From positions 62,001-126,000 of the forward strand of contig JANQRE010000013.1 of assembly GCA_028284705.1 (NCBI GenBank): a stretch of 64,000 bases of DNA, read 5' to 3'. Under the pieces are notes generated by a model. That model had not been told where the DNA came from. It worked only from the letters and a program-made list of their open reading frames with translations, and did not search any database. Every line of letters starts with the position of its first letter. Within the stretch, counting starts at the first letter, position 1. Position numbers and translations under genes: made by a program. Origin of the DNA: Paracoccaceae bacterium. Lineage in GTDB: Bacteria > Pseudomonadota > Alphaproteobacteria > Rhodobacterales > Rhodobacteraceae. Of this stretch, positions 9,195 to 17,913 are shown piece by piece.

Positions 9195-10198
9195 GCGCGG
9201 ACCCCTGATTGCAAATTGGCGATGACCTCGGGCGTTGGTGATGCCGCCGCCCGGGCGAAGAGCGGGGTCAGGTCGCTCAAGCTGGGATGGGTCAGGGCCT
9301 CCTGAACATAGCCAAAGACGCGGGGCAGCAGCGTCGGGTAGTGCGGTTTGCCGTCGCGCAGGGCGAGGCGGGCGAAGATGCCGATGATCCGCAAGTTGCG
9401 TTGCAACGCGCAGAGCGCGAATTCTTGGGACAGCGCGGCTGCATCGCAGTCCGTCTTTCGTTGCACATGGTCGAGCATGTCTCGGCGCAGGTCGGCGGGG
9501 ACGTCCTGACGCGCGTCGGTCAGAAGCGAGGCGATGTCATAGGTTTGCGGGCCGAGCATCGCGTCCTGAAAGTCCAGGATGCCGATGCTGGCAAGACCCG
9601 AGCGGTCCGGCAGAAAAAGCAGATTCTGCACGTGGTAGTCGCGATGGATGAGGCCGAGTTCATTGGGCAGGGACTGCGCCAGTCGGTCGGAGAGGGTTGC
9701 CAGAAGCTCGCGTGCCGCAGCGGGGTCTGAGCCGGTTGTGTGGCTACAATACCAATCGGCGAAGAGGTCCATCTGCGCCGTCATCTCGCGCGCATCGTAA
9801 TGGGGCAGCGCCAGATTGGGCGGGTGCGCCCAGAGGTGCAGGGCGATGTCACAGAGTTTCCGGTACAGCGTGCATTCCGCGTCTGCATCCTGCGGAGCGC
9901 GGTCGTAAACTGTAGCCTGGCCGAGGTCCTCGAGAATGAGGAACCCACGGGTGAGATCGGCGGCATAGATGTTCGGTGCAGAGAGATTGATTTGACGCAG
10001 ATGCGTGGCAAGATCGACGAAGGCCCGGGTTTTTAGATCAAGCTCAGGTGGTGCGTCCATCAGGATCGCTGGGCCAGCGGGACCGGAAAGCCGCGCATAG
10101 CTTCGGGCCGAGGCGTCGCCTGCCAAGGGCGCGATGAGGGCGTCGTGCCAGTCTGTCGTGGCGAGGAATTCTGCGCGGGCGGCCTCGCGGGGTGTCAT
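9191..10198 (-). CDS. amgK: Anomeric N-acetylmuramate/N-acetylglucosamine kinase AmgK
   Basis: Aminoglycoside-phosphotransferase-fold sugar kinase of 335 residues that phosphorylates recycled MurNAc/GlcNAc at C1 and feeds MurU. The catalytic loop reads LIHRDYHVQN and the metal-binding motif ILDFQDAMLG, both typical of the fold. A lipid-like or drug substrate cannot be excluded from the fold alone, but the coupled murU gene makes the recycling role most likely. It is linked by ATGA overlaps on both sides (tsaE upstream, murU downstream). Confidence 0.9.
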   Translation of the reverse strand: MTPREAARAEFLATTDWHDALIAPLAGDASARSYARLSGPAGPAILMDAPPELDLKTRAFVDLATHLRQINLSAPNIYAADLTRGFLILEDLGQATVYDRAPQDADAECTLYRKLCDIALHLWAHPPNLALPHYDAREMTAQMDLFADWYCSHTTGSDPAAARELLATLSDRLAQSLPNELGLIHRDYHVQNLLFLPDRSGLASIGILDFQDAMLGPQTYDIASLLTDARQDVPADLRRDMLDHVQRKTDCDAAALSQEFALCALQRNLRIIGIFARLALRDGKPHYPTLLPRVFGYVQEALTHPSLSDLTPLFARAAASPTPEVIANLQSGVRA

Positions 10199-10689
10199 TG
10201 GGCGAGGTCCATGAGCGACGTCAGATCAATGCCCTGGGCGGTCAAGGTGGCGTTGCGGGCAGTTTCGGTAGTGCTAGGTTCCAGCGTGACGCGCAACATG
10301 GGCTGGGTGTCGGGCAAGGGCGCCATGCGGTCGGGCCATTCAATAAGGCAGAAGCCGGTCTGAAAGGCGGCCTCAAGACCCAGTTCGATCAGTTCCGCCG
10401 GATCGCTCAGACGGTAGAGATCGGCATGCCAGGTCTCAAACGCGCCGGTTTGGTAGGTCTGGACAAGCGTGAAGGTCGGAGAGGGGACATCCTCCTGCCG
10501 TCCATCGCGCGCCAAGAGCTCTTGGATCGTGGCACGCGCAAGTGTGGTTTTGCCCGCGCCGACGGGACCGTCGAGCAAAACCACGAGACCGGGTGCAGCG
10601 AGACCTGCCAACCGCTCCGCGAGACGGTTGGTTGCTTCGAGATCCGCAAGGATCAATGACTGAGATGTCTGCAAGTCCCCCGCCGCCAT
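10195..10689 (-). CDS. tsaE: tRNA threonylcarbamoyladenosine synthesis ATPase TsaE
   Basis: P-loop ATPase of the t6A37 tRNA-modification machinery; it cycles the TsaB-TsaD complex. The 164-residue protein has Walker A GPVGAGKTTLA near residues 41-51, the PSPTFTLVQ segment characteristic of TsaE, and EWPDRM near the C terminus. Its partner tsaD lies in this same window at 23430-24542. The stop codon overlaps the amgK start (ATGA). The shine-dalgarno sequence upstream of the chosen ATG is weak, so the start is moderately certain. Confidence 0.94.
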   Translation of the reverse strand: MAAGDLQTSQSLILADLEATNRLAERLAGLAAPGLVVLLDGPVGAGKTTLARATIQELLARDGRQEDVPSPTFTLVQTYQTGAFETWHADLYRLSDPAELIELGLEAAFQTGFCLIEWPDRMAPLPDTQPMLRVTLEPSTTETARNATLTAQGIDLTSLMDLAQ

Positions 10690-10728
10690 GGGCGGGAGTC
10701 TACGCCATGATCAGGGGGCTGCAAGCGG

Positions 10729-12324
10729 TCATCGAGAGGCGACCTGGGAAATCTTGGCGGGGGGCCGCGCGATAGGCGGCAACTCGGCTCTGGCGTCGTT
10801 CTCGGAAAAACTGATCATCGTGATATGCCCCGCCAGAGGCTGGATGGTCGCGGTCAGGGACCGGCCATCGCGGTGGATCACCGAGCCGGTCCATTCCGCG
10901 CGTTCGCTGGTCTGGAAACAGAAATCGCGGATATCGCCCCAGATCGGGCTCGGGTGGCAGCGCAATTGCATGAGCTTGATGACGTCCTGGATGTGCATTG
11001 GCTCTTTGGAAGCGCAGGGATCGCTGCCCCACATCTCCGCAAAGAGCCGGTTGGAGGCTCTGAGCTTGCCCTGTCCGTCGAAGGCGACAACTGCATCGGA
11101 GATTGCATCGAGCATATCGTCTTGCAGCTTCTTCTCGCCGCGAACCTTGCGGGTGAGGGCCATCTCGGAGGTGATGTCTTCGAAGAAGAACGCAATCGCG
11201 CCTTGTGGATGGGGGCGGCCGATGACGCGGTAGATCTGGCCGGTTGGTAAGGTCCAGGTCTCCAGATAGGTGCCCTTGGTGGCGGAGCGTTCCAGATCGA
11301 CAAGCTCGTCCCGCCAGCCCTTGAAGTCCTTGCGCTCGGGGATCATGCGCTGCTCGCGCAACTGATTGAGGAAGTCATAAAGCGTCGGTTTTGCGGTCAG
11401 CCAATTGGGTTTCAGCGACGTCAATTCCATCAGCGCCGGGTTGAACATCACCAGATGCCGCGCCTGATCGAAGATCGCGAGGCCCACGGGCAATTCGGCG
11501 AAGGTCTGGGTGAGCGTCTGGGCAAAGTTGCGCAGACTATCTTCGGCAAGAGCCGTCGCAGTGGCATCAATCGCGAAATGCACGGAGCGATCGCCCTGTC
11601 CGAGGCTGAGTGTCTCATACATCCGCGACGCGCCATCGTTCATTTTCAATGCGGAACGGCGCGGGCGCGGGGTTGTGCCGGGGCTAGCGACATGGGCGCT
11701 GGAGAACAAACGGACCGGCGGCCAATCCCGTCCGTCGCCGTTAAGTTCTGACTGCTCGACAAGTTTGCGGTAGGCGTTGTTCACCCAATCGATCTGACCC
11801 AGCGAGGTTTCACGCCAGGTCGGGACGGGAGAGATTTCAGCGAGTTCCTGCAGAATGCGCAGTTCTTCCGTTTCTTCCTCGTGGCGCGACAGGTCTACGA
11901 GTTTGAGATCGGCGAAGGGCGCGTCATGGCCGAGAAGGGCAAGGCGCACCCCGTCCTCGATGGGATCAATGCGAAGTTCGATGGGACCCGACTCGGCCAG
12001 TTTGGACAGCTCGACGGCTTTGCCCTCCTCCTCGACCTCAGTGATGCGGGCTGTGAGATCGGGGAAGAGACGACCGAGCTTTTCGAGGAGTTGCGGATAG
12101 GCCGTTTCCGACAGGCCGGCATCGGTGATCGCATTGAGGGCCGCGTCGGAAGCGCTGACCAACTGGCCGTCCTTGAATTCGAAAACATGGGCATCTGGCG
12201 GAAAACCTGCCGGCGAGGATCGGGATTTTCTGTGGGCGGATCGTAAGACCAGCTGCGTGATCAGGGCAGTAAACCCAAGAACGGCGAAGAAAGGGGCAAT
12301 CAGGGTTACTGGTATCTCGATCAT
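10729..12324 (-). CDS. Membrane-anchored PAS-domain protein without kinase domain
   Basis: A 531-residue protein with one N-terminal transmembrane helix (residues about 3-25) and then a soluble part containing PAS-like segments (for example LAEISPVPTWRETSLGQIDW and the stretch around FAELPVGLAIFDQARHLVMF and DAVVAFDGQGKLRASNRLF). It resembles the sensing half of a histidine kinase, but no H-box, N-box or G-box follows: the protein ends shortly after the third PAS-like region. It sits 56 nt downstream of regB and 39 nt upstream of tsaE on the same strand, so co-transcription and a role in redox or metabolic sensing are plausible inferences. A TTG start at 12351 is possible; I prefer the ATG at 12324. 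Confidence 0.8.
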   Translation of the reverse strand: MIEIPVTLIAPFFAVLGFTALITQLVLRSAHRKSRSSPAGFPPDAHVFEFKDGQLVSASDAALNAITDAGLSETAYPQLLEKLGRLFPDLTARITEVEEEGKAVELSKLAESGPIELRIDPIEDGVRLALLGHDAPFADLKLVDLSRHEEETEELRILQELAEISPVPTWRETSLGQIDWVNNAYRKLVEQSELNGDGRDWPPVRLFSSAHVASPGTTPRPRRSALKMNDGASRMYETLSLGQGDRSVHFAIDATATALAEDSLRNFAQTLTQTFAELPVGLAIFDQARHLVMFNPALMELTSLKPNWLTAKPTLYDFLNQLREQRMIPERKDFKGWRDELVDLERSATKGTYLETWTLPTGQIYRVIGRPHPQGAIAFFFEDITSEMALTRKVRGEKKLQDDMLDAISDAVVAFDGQGKLRASNRLFAEMWGSDPCASKEPMHIQDVIKLMQLRCHPSPIWGDIRDFCFQTSERAEWTGSVIHRDGRSLTATIQPLAGHITMISFSENDARAELPPIARPPAKISQVASR

Positions 12325-12380
12325 GTCGTCTCGCAAGTGGTGAGTCTCCAAATGCGTAAGACGTGTTGGTTAACCGGTCG

Positions 12381-13772
12381 TTAAATGCCGATGGGTTGGT
12401 TTTCGCCGAGGCCCGGCTGCTCGGTTTCCTCAATCGGGGCGAGCGCTTCGTGGGGCCAGATCACCTCGGCGATGGCACCGCGCTGGCTTTGGCGCTCGGA
12501 TGTGCCGAGATCGGACACGTTGGAAAACAGAACCTCGGCCCCGGAGCGCTCCAGTAGGGTCTTGGCGATGAAAAGGCCAAGTCCCATGCCTTCATATTCG
12601 GGGCGCGCCTTTTGTAACCCTTGATGGCGCCGCCGCCCGATGAACGGATCGCCGATCCGCCCGATCAGTTCCAGCGGATAGCCTTTGCCATTATCCATAA
12701 CCCGGATCGACAGCTTCTTGTCGGTCCAGCGCGTATCGATCCAGACCTTGCTGTCCGCAAAATCTACTGCGTTCTGGATCAGGTTGCGCAGTCCATGGAT
12801 TACCTCGGCATGGCGTTGAATCTGGGGCATCCGATCTGCGCCGCCATCGTGAGGTTCGTAAGAGAACGAGATTTCCTTGCCGCGGTCGCGATGCGGTTCG
12901 GCGGCCTCTTCCACCACCGCAGAAACCGGAGCGGTCAGAAGATGCCGGTCGCTTTTGCCGCGTCGCCCCATGGAATGAAGAATGTCGCGACAGCGATCCG
13001 CCTGATCGCGGATCAGGGTGACGTCTTCGAGGAGGTCGGGGCGATCCTCCAACTCTTCGCTGAGTTCTGAACTGACCAGCTTGATGGTGGCAAGCGGCGT
13101 GCCAAGCTCATGGGCGGCAGCGGCGACAACGCCGCCAAGATCGGTGAGTTTTTGCTCGCGGGCGAGCGCCATTTGTGTGGCCAGAAGCGCCTGGCTCATG
13201 GAATAGGTCTCCGCCGTCACGCGCCATGTATAGGCCCCAAGGAAAGCGATACTGATCATCAGCGCGATCCAGAAGCCGACAATGAAAAGCTGCGGCATGC
13301 GCAGGACGAAGCCCTGATCGTTGCGCAGGGGTAGGTAATAGAAGGCCAGGACCGAGACGAGTACCACGGCAAGCGCCCCCATAAAGACGGTTGCCCGAGG
13401 GCGTAGCGTCATGGCCGACACGGTCACGGGCGCGAGAATAAGCACCGCAAAGGGGTTGTTCAGACCACCGGTCAGATAAAGCAGAAACGCCAGTTGTGAG
13501 AGGTCGAAGAGCAGCGTCAGCAAGACCTCGCGTTCAAGAAGCCGTCGGTTTTCGGGATACACGAACACCGCGATGAGATTGATGATCACCGCCGCGCCGA
13601 TGGCTGCGGTACAAAGTCCCAACTCGATATCGAGGCCCAGTACATAGCTGGCGATAAAAACCGCGACCGACTGCCCGATAATCGCCAGCCACCGCAGGAT
13701 GATCAGCGTGCGTAGGCGAATGAGACCGCGCCGCTCGTTCTCGTGCAGAAGGCCGCTCGAGATATCGGTCAT
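12381..13772 (-). CDS. regB: Redox-sensing histidine kinase RegB/PrrB
   Basis: Global redox sensor kinase of the RegB-RegA (PrrBA, ActSR) system. It has an N-terminal block of about six transmembrane helices (residues about 25-185) with the quinone-site motif GGLNNPF, then the H-box AAAHELGTPLATIKL. The redox-active cysteine lies in DQADRCRDIL, followed by a catalytic ATPase domain with GMGLGLFIAKTLLERSG. The protein has 463 residues, the family length. It is divergent from senC/regA across about 90 nt, the classic arrangement in Rhodobacter and relatives. It is the first gene of the minus-strand unit that continues to the PAS protein and probably beyond. Confidence 0.96.
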   Translation of the reverse strand: MTDISSGLLHENERRGLIRLRTLIILRWLAIIGQSVAVFIASYVLGLDIELGLCTAAIGAAVIINLIAVFVYPENRRLLEREVLLTLLFDLSQLAFLLYLTGGLNNPFAVLILAPVTVSAMTLRPRATVFMGALAVVLVSVLAFYYLPLRNDQGFVLRMPQLFIVGFWIALMISIAFLGAYTWRVTAETYSMSQALLATQMALAREQKLTDLGGVVAAAAHELGTPLATIKLVSSELSEELEDRPDLLEDVTLIRDQADRCRDILHSMGRRGKSDRHLLTAPVSAVVEEAAEPHRDRGKEISFSYEPHDGGADRMPQIQRHAEVIHGLRNLIQNAVDFADSKVWIDTRWTDKKLSIRVMDNGKGYPLELIGRIGDPFIGRRRHQGLQKARPEYEGMGLGLFIAKTLLERSGAEVLFSNVSDLGTSERQSQRGAIAEVIWPHEALAPIEETEQPGLGENQPIGI

Positions 13773-13863
13773 AAAGCAGTTGTGATCAGCAGCGTCATAA
13801 TGGCCGATTGATACCGCCCCCGGGATGCCGGATCAACGAAGGAACTGGTTTCGGAGTGACGTC

Positions 13864-14487
13864 ATGCGCAATCTCTATGCGATCACCGCCTTGGTTCTGG
13901 TCATCGCCATGTTGGGCGGTCTTGCGGGGTTCATCATCATGAACAAGGGTGGCGAGACGGCGTTCGCCAGTTGCTCTCAATCGACGATAGCCACCGGTGC
14001 GGGCGGTATTGGCGGCCCGTTTGAATTGGTGGACGAGACCGGTGCGACGGTCACCGATGCGGATGTGATCACCGAACCGACGCTTGTCTATTTCGGCTAT
14101 ACTTTCTGCCCGGATGTCTGCCCGCTCGATGCGGCGCGCAATGCCGAAGCGGTCGAAGTCCTTGAGACCCAAGGCGTGCAATCGACGCCTGTCTTTATCT
14201 CCATCGATCCTGAACGGGATACTCCGGAGGTTCTGGCGGAGTTCACCGATATCATGCATCCCAAGATGCTGGGACTGACAGGGTCCGCCGAACAGGTCAA
14301 AGCCGCCAGTCAGGCCTATAAGACCTTCTACCGGCGGCAACCGGGCGAGGACGACTATTACCTCGTTGATCACTCGACCTTCACCTATCTGGTGTTGCCG
14401 GAGCACGGGTTTGTCGATTTCTTCCGGCGTGACGCCACGGTCGAGCAAATCGTTGAGACCGTCGCCTGTTATGCGCAAGCGTCCTGA
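13864..14487 (+). CDS. senC: SCO1/SenC/PrrC copper-binding thioredoxin-fold protein
   Basis: Membrane-anchored periplasmic protein of 207 residues that helps copper insertion into cytochrome c oxidase and modulates RegB signalling. An N-terminal anchor helix (residues about 4-26) is followed by the thioredoxin-like domain with the metal-binding CxxxC in YFGYTFCPDVCPLD and the distal histidine in LVDHSTFTYLV. The start at 13864 is preceded by CGGAGTGACGTC; an upstream in-frame ATG at 13825 lacks such support. It lies between regB (divergent) and regA (72 nt downstream). Confidence 0.95.
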   Translation: MRNLYAITALVLVIAMLGGLAGFIIMNKGGETAFASCSQSTIATGAGGIGGPFELVDETGATVTDADVITEPTLVYFGYTFCPDVCPLDAARNAEAVEVLETQGVQSTPVFISIDPERDTPEVLAEFTDIMHPKMLGLTGSAEQVKAASQAYKTFYRRQPGEDDYYLVDHSTFTYLVLPEHGFVDFFRRDATVEQIVETVACYAQAS

Positions 14488-14558
14488 CGTCAGTATTTGA
14501 CCTAACCCTGACTCGAACCTAGTCTCTCCCGGACGACAGGATCCAAGAGGGATGGATT

Positions 14559-15113
14559 ATGGCAGACAGGCCACTGGCAGATATCGGTGAAGACAAATCA
14601 CTTCTGATCGTTGATGACGACGAGCCGTTTCTGCGCCGACTTGCGCGGGCGATGGAAAAACGCGGCTTTGAACCTGAGACATCGGAGACGGTTGCGGGGG
14701 GTAAGGCCATCGCAACGGCGCGTCCGCCAGCCTATGCGGTGATCGATCTGCGGCTTGAGGATGGCAACGGCCTCGACGTGGTCGAGGTGCTGCGCGAGAA
14801 GCGGCCCGATTCCAAAGTGGTGGTTCTGACGGGTTATGGCGCGATTGCGACGGCAGTGGCGGCTGTGAAGATCGGGGCCACGGATTACCTGTCAAAGCCA
14901 GCGGATGCGAATGACGTCACCAATGCGCTTCTGGCCAATGGCGATGATTTGCCTCCACCACCGGAGAACCCGATGTCGGCGGATCGCGTGCGCTGGGAGC
15001 ATATTCAGCGGGTCTATGAGTTGTGCGATCGCAATGTCTCGGAGACCGCGCGGCGGCTGAACATGCATCGCCGGACCCTGCAACGGATATTGGCCAAACG
15101 CAGCCCGCGCTGA
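14559..15113 (+). CDS. regA: Redox response regulator RegA/PrrA
   Basis: DNA-binding response regulator phosphorylated by RegB; it controls energy, photosynthesis, carbon and nitrogen genes in Rhodobacteraceae. In 184 residues one sees the acidic pocket LLIVDDDEPF, the phospho-acceptor aspartate in VIDLRLEDGNG, the conserved TG in VVLTGYGAIATA, KPADA after the switch lysine, a proline-rich linker (LPPPPENP) and a Fis-type helix-turn-helix VSETARRLNMHRRTLQRIL. The usual hvrA neighbour is absent; instead a small lipoprotein is coupled to the stop codon. Confidence 0.97.
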   Translation: MADRPLADIGEDKSLLIVDDDEPFLRRLARAMEKRGFEPETSETVAGGKAIATARPPAYAVIDLRLEDGNGLDVVEVLREKRPDSKVVVLTGYGAIATAVAAVKIGATDYLSKPADANDVTNALLANGDDLPPPPENPMSADRVRWEHIQRVYELCDRNVSETARRLNMHRRTLQRILAKRSPR

Positions 15114-15442
15114 TGCGCTGGCTTGTCGTGCTGCTTTTGGCGGGGTGTGCGAGCTCATCGGGCTCTGGCAACCCCGCCTCGCAACCTATTGCGCATCAAC
15201 TCGATCCGCGTGGCGTGCAACTTTTGGATCGTCCGCAGCGGATTGATTTCGGACGGACCGATCATTCCGCAGAACGGGCGATGACCAAAATCCTGGCGAG
15301 CGACCCCGTGCAGCGCGGGGCCTGTGGCGGTGGCGCGCAATTTGTGGCCTGGGGCGACGGGACGGTGTTCGTCTTTCAGCGCGGCGATTTTCGCGGCTGG
15401 GCGCGGGGCGAGGCCGTGGCGGGTCAACGGTGCACGGCTTAG
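15113..15442 (+). CDS. Small lipoprotein translationally coupled to regA
   Basis: A 109-residue protein whose ATG overlaps the regA stop codon (TGATG). The N terminus MRWLVVLLLAGCASSSGSG is a textbook lipoprotein signal with lipobox LLAGC; residue 12 would be the lipidated cysteine, and serine at position +2/+3 favours outer-membrane sorting. The mature domain of about 95 residues contains GACGGGAQFVAWGDGTVFVFQ in its C-terminal half and two further cysteines. I do not recognise a family. Coupling suggests expression with the redox regulator. Its 3' end overlaps the convergent LysR gene by four bases. Confidence 0.75.
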   Translation: MRWLVVLLLAGCASSSGSGNPASQPIAHQLDPRGVQLLDRPQRIDFGRTDHSAERAMTKILASDPVQRGACGGGAQFVAWGDGTVFVFQRGDFRGWARGEAVAGQRCTA

Positions 15443-16305
15443 GCGCTCAAGAGCCAGCGTTTTAAGGTTCTGAGCCGGGGAGAGACCGCGTTCTTGCGGG
15501 TGCAAATCCAGTAGGCGTAGCGCGTGTCATCCGCCTCGCAGATCGACACCAGAGTGCCGTCGTTGAGGTCGCGTTCGACAATTGCGCGCGACAGGACCGT
15601 GAGGCCTGCGCCGTCCCGCACAGCGGATAACACCATGCCGAAGGTGGGCAGGGGACGGACATCTTCGTCGCGCAACTCAAGGCCCTCGCTTTTGAGCCAA
15701 CGGCGGCCCTCGGGGTAGGCCGGTTCGAAGATGAAGGGCTGATCGGTGAGAGCAGGAATATCGCAGCTTGGAATGGTCGCGGCGAATTCGGGGGAGGCGA
15801 CGATCACATAATTGCCGCTGGTCAGGAAGGTCGCTTCAAGCCCGGGCCAATCGCCTGCGCCATAGCGGATGGCCATATCCACCGGATCGCGTCGGAAATC
15901 GGCGAGGGCGAAGGTCGGCTGGATGGAGAGCTGGATATCCGGGTGATCGGCCCAGAATTTACCAAGACGCGGCATCAGCCAGGTTTCAGCGAAGGAAGGG
16001 GTGACGCTGAGGATCAGCGGTGCCTCTTCGGTATCCTGGGCGAGAGACTGCACACCGCTCGCGATCTGCTCGAACCCGTCCTGCAATGGCGCGATCAGTT
16101 GAGACCCTGCCTCGGTCAGAACCATGCCGCGGCCCTGGCGTTTCATCAGCGGACGCCCGAAATGAGCCTCCAAAGCGCGGAGGTGTTGGGCAATTGCGGC
16201 ATGAGTGACGTTCAACTCGCGCGCCGCGGCGGAGAGGCTGCCGGTGCGGGCGGCGGCCTCGAATGCGCGAAGGGCGGCGAGAGAGGGGATATCAGCCCAG
16301 TTCAT
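15439..16305 (-). CDS. LysR-family transcriptional regulator (GcvA-like)
   Basis: A 288-residue regulator with an N-terminal winged helix-turn-helix (PSLAALRAFEAAARTGSLSA, followed by AARELNVTHAAIAQHLRALE) and a periplasmic-binding-protein-like effector domain. The pattern of the N terminus is closest to the GcvA/TrpI branch. It is divergent from a 54-codon gene at 16403, its most likely local target. The effector is unknown. Confidence 0.92.
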   Translation of the reverse strand: MNWADIPSLAALRAFEAAARTGSLSAAARELNVTHAAIAQHLRALEAHFGRPLMKRQGRGMVLTEAGSQLIAPLQDGFEQIASGVQSLAQDTEEAPLILSVTPSFAETWLMPRLGKFWADHPDIQLSIQPTFALADFRRDPVDMAIRYGAGDWPGLEATFLTSGNYVIVASPEFAATIPSCDIPALTDQPFIFEPAYPEGRRWLKSEGLELRDEDVRPLPTFGMVLSAVRDGAGLTVLSRAIVERDLNDGTLVSICEADDTRYAYWICTRKNAVSPRLRTLKRWLLSA

Positions 16306-16402
16306 ATGTTAGTTAAACTCATAGTTATGAAATCTTCCTGACTCGCTTGATTGGCGAATGGCTCGTAAAACTGAGCTTAGCAGCAGAGATCGGAGAAAAG
16401 CC

Positions 16403-16567
16403 ATGCTTTCATTTATTGCCAAGACACTCACCAGCCCGACCCGTCATGAGAAGTGGAGCCCGCCACCCCATTGGCATGACCGTCCGCGGGGCAAATCAGC
16501 CTGGGAGATTGAGCGCGATCTGGCGGCGGAACGCGATGCGATGATCCGCCGGACGGGTATCTTCTGA
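16403..16567 (+). CDS. Small conserved-looking hypothetical protein, 54 aa
   Basis: Starts at ATG 16403 behind GGAG (spacing about 8 nt): MLSFIAKTLTSPTRHEKW. It is basic in the N-terminal half with a run of prolines and histidines (SPPPHWHDRPRG), and acidic/basic helical at the C terminus. An in-frame ATG at 16358 would add 15 residues but has no ribosome site. It is divergent from the LysR gene and ends just before a terminator, so it looks like a real single-gene unit. Function unknown. Confidence 0.6.
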   Translation: MLSFIAKTLTSPTRHEKWSPPPHWHDRPRGKSAWEIERDLAAERDAMIRRTGIF

Positions 16568-16592
16568 ACTCCCCCGGCCCGACTGGCCGAAA

Positions 16593-16632
16593 CGCGGGTG
16601 GCGAGGCCCTGATCGCTGCCCGCGTCTTTTTA
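16593..16632 (+). terminator. Terminator between convergent genes
   Basis: CGCGGG and CCCGCG form the base of a stem, extended inside by GGCGA/TCGCT, and are followed by TCTTTTTAT. It closes the 54-aa gene and meets the 3' end of the GNAT gene. Confidence 0.75.
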
Positions 16633-17109
16633 TAGCTTGAATTCTTTGCGCATCCGATCGACCGGTGTCCCGTCTGTCAAAGGCACCGCCTTTTCAACAG
16701 AGCGATCCTCGAAGCCCATTTTCGAGTAATAGGCGAGACCACCCGTGTTGTCGGCGCGGATCACCGCCACAATCGTGGTGAAGCCTGCCGCGATGGCCGC
16801 AGCTTTGGTCGCCGCAAACAGCGCAGACCCTATGCCGCGCTGGGTGATGCCGGGTTTTGCGAAGGTGGCGATGCCGCCCAAATGCTCCTCGGGTGGATCG
16901 AACGGATTGATCCATTGGAAACCCAGAATTTGCGCCTCGTCTTCTGCGACATGCATGAAAGACCTGGGAAATTCGGGCGATATCTGCTCGTTGAAATAGT
17001 CCGGCCTGCGCGGTGTCTGATAGGCGGTCGTGCCGCCGATCTCGATGATTTCATTGAGAATTTCGGTGATCGCGACCAAATCGCTGGCGCGTGCTTTTCT
17101 GATGATCAT
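16630..17109 (-). CDS. GNAT-family N-acetyltransferase
   Basis: A 159-residue acetyl-CoA-dependent acetyltransferase. The start MIIRKARASDLVAITEILNE is typical of the family, the acetyl-CoA loop corresponds to ITQRGIGSALF, and VIRADNTGGLAYYSKMGF is the usual end of motif B. The acceptor (small molecule or protein) cannot be told. Its start overlaps the stop of the upstream HD gene (ATGA), so the two are co-translated. Confidence 0.9.
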   Translation of the reverse strand: MIIRKARASDLVAITEILNEIIEIGGTTAYQTPRRPDYFNEQISPEFPRSFMHVAEDEAQILGFQWINPFDPPEEHLGGIATFAKPGITQRGIGSALFAATKAAAIAAGFTTIVAVIRADNTGGLAYYSKMGFEDRSVEKAVPLTDGTPVDRMRKEFKL

Positions 17110-17699
17110 ATCTGCTCTGATAACTTGCGGAACCTTGCGATGAACTCCGCCTTTACCTCCATCGGTGGGCGCGGGTTGAGGCGGTCAGGCAGGGGACCAT
17201 CCTCGGGCGGTTGGCCGAAGAATCTGTTGGCCTCCTCGATGGTGAACCCGGCGATTTGCGTGGCTTCCAACCAGGCGGACATCTTGTCGGCCTTCTTGAT
17301 CTGCTTTTTCACGGTGGCGGGAATGGCGGCGGGCAGACCGAAACGGAGGTGGATCGCGGCGGTCAGACGGTCGTCAAGCTCCGCATAGCCGGGGCCGACA
17401 GCGGCTTTCACCGGCGAGATCATGTCACCAATCACGTATTCCGGGGCATCATGCAGAAGGGCGGCGAGTTGCCATTTCACCGGTGCCTTGGGCTGAGCGG
17501 CGCGGTAGAGGTCGACCACCAGAAGCGAGTGTTCGGCAACGGAATAAGCAAACTCCCCATGGGTCTGGCCATTCCAGCGGGCCACGAAGGCCAGCCCATG
17601 GGCGATATCCTCGATCTCGATGTCCAGCGGTGTCGGATCGAGCAGATCGAGCCTGCGACCGGACAACATACGCTGCCATGCGCGGGGCGGTGTTGCCAT
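17106..17699 (-). CDS. HD-domain phosphohydrolase (YfbR 5'-nucleotidase-like)
   Basis: A 197-residue HD-superfamily enzyme. The metal ligands are visible as H in VAEHSLLVVDL, HD in ALLHDAPEYVIGDM and a distal D in IKKADKMSAW, the pattern of YfbR-like deoxynucleoside 5'-monophosphatases. The ATG at 17699 is chosen because GGGAGAGAG lies about 8 nt upstream; a longer frame to 17735 crosses that site. The nucleotide substrate is inferred from the family only. Confidence 0.88.
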   Translation of the reverse strand: MATPPRAWQRMLSGRRLDLLDPTPLDIEIEDIAHGLAFVARWNGQTHGEFAYSVAEHSLLVVDLYRAAQPKAPVKWQLAALLHDAPEYVIGDMISPVKAAVGPGYAELDDRLTAAIHLRFGLPAAIPATVKKQIKKADKMSAWLEATQIAGFTIEEANRFFGQPPEDGPLPDRLNPRPPMEVKAEFIARFRKLSEQI

Positions 17700-17913
17700 T
17701 ATGTCTCTCTCCCAATCTGACACCAGCCGCGCCACGAGATTGCCACAATCCCCAGCAACGGTTTCTCAGTTGTGGTCGCGTGCTGCCATCGCCTTTGTGA
17801 ACGAGCGTGTTTTGCAATTCGGCGTCACGATCACGACCTAGTAAGTGAAGGGGGCATCGCCTCCTCTAGGCACGCCCCTCTCGCAAAAGAAGCAGTAGCG
17901 AAAGGAGCTTGCC

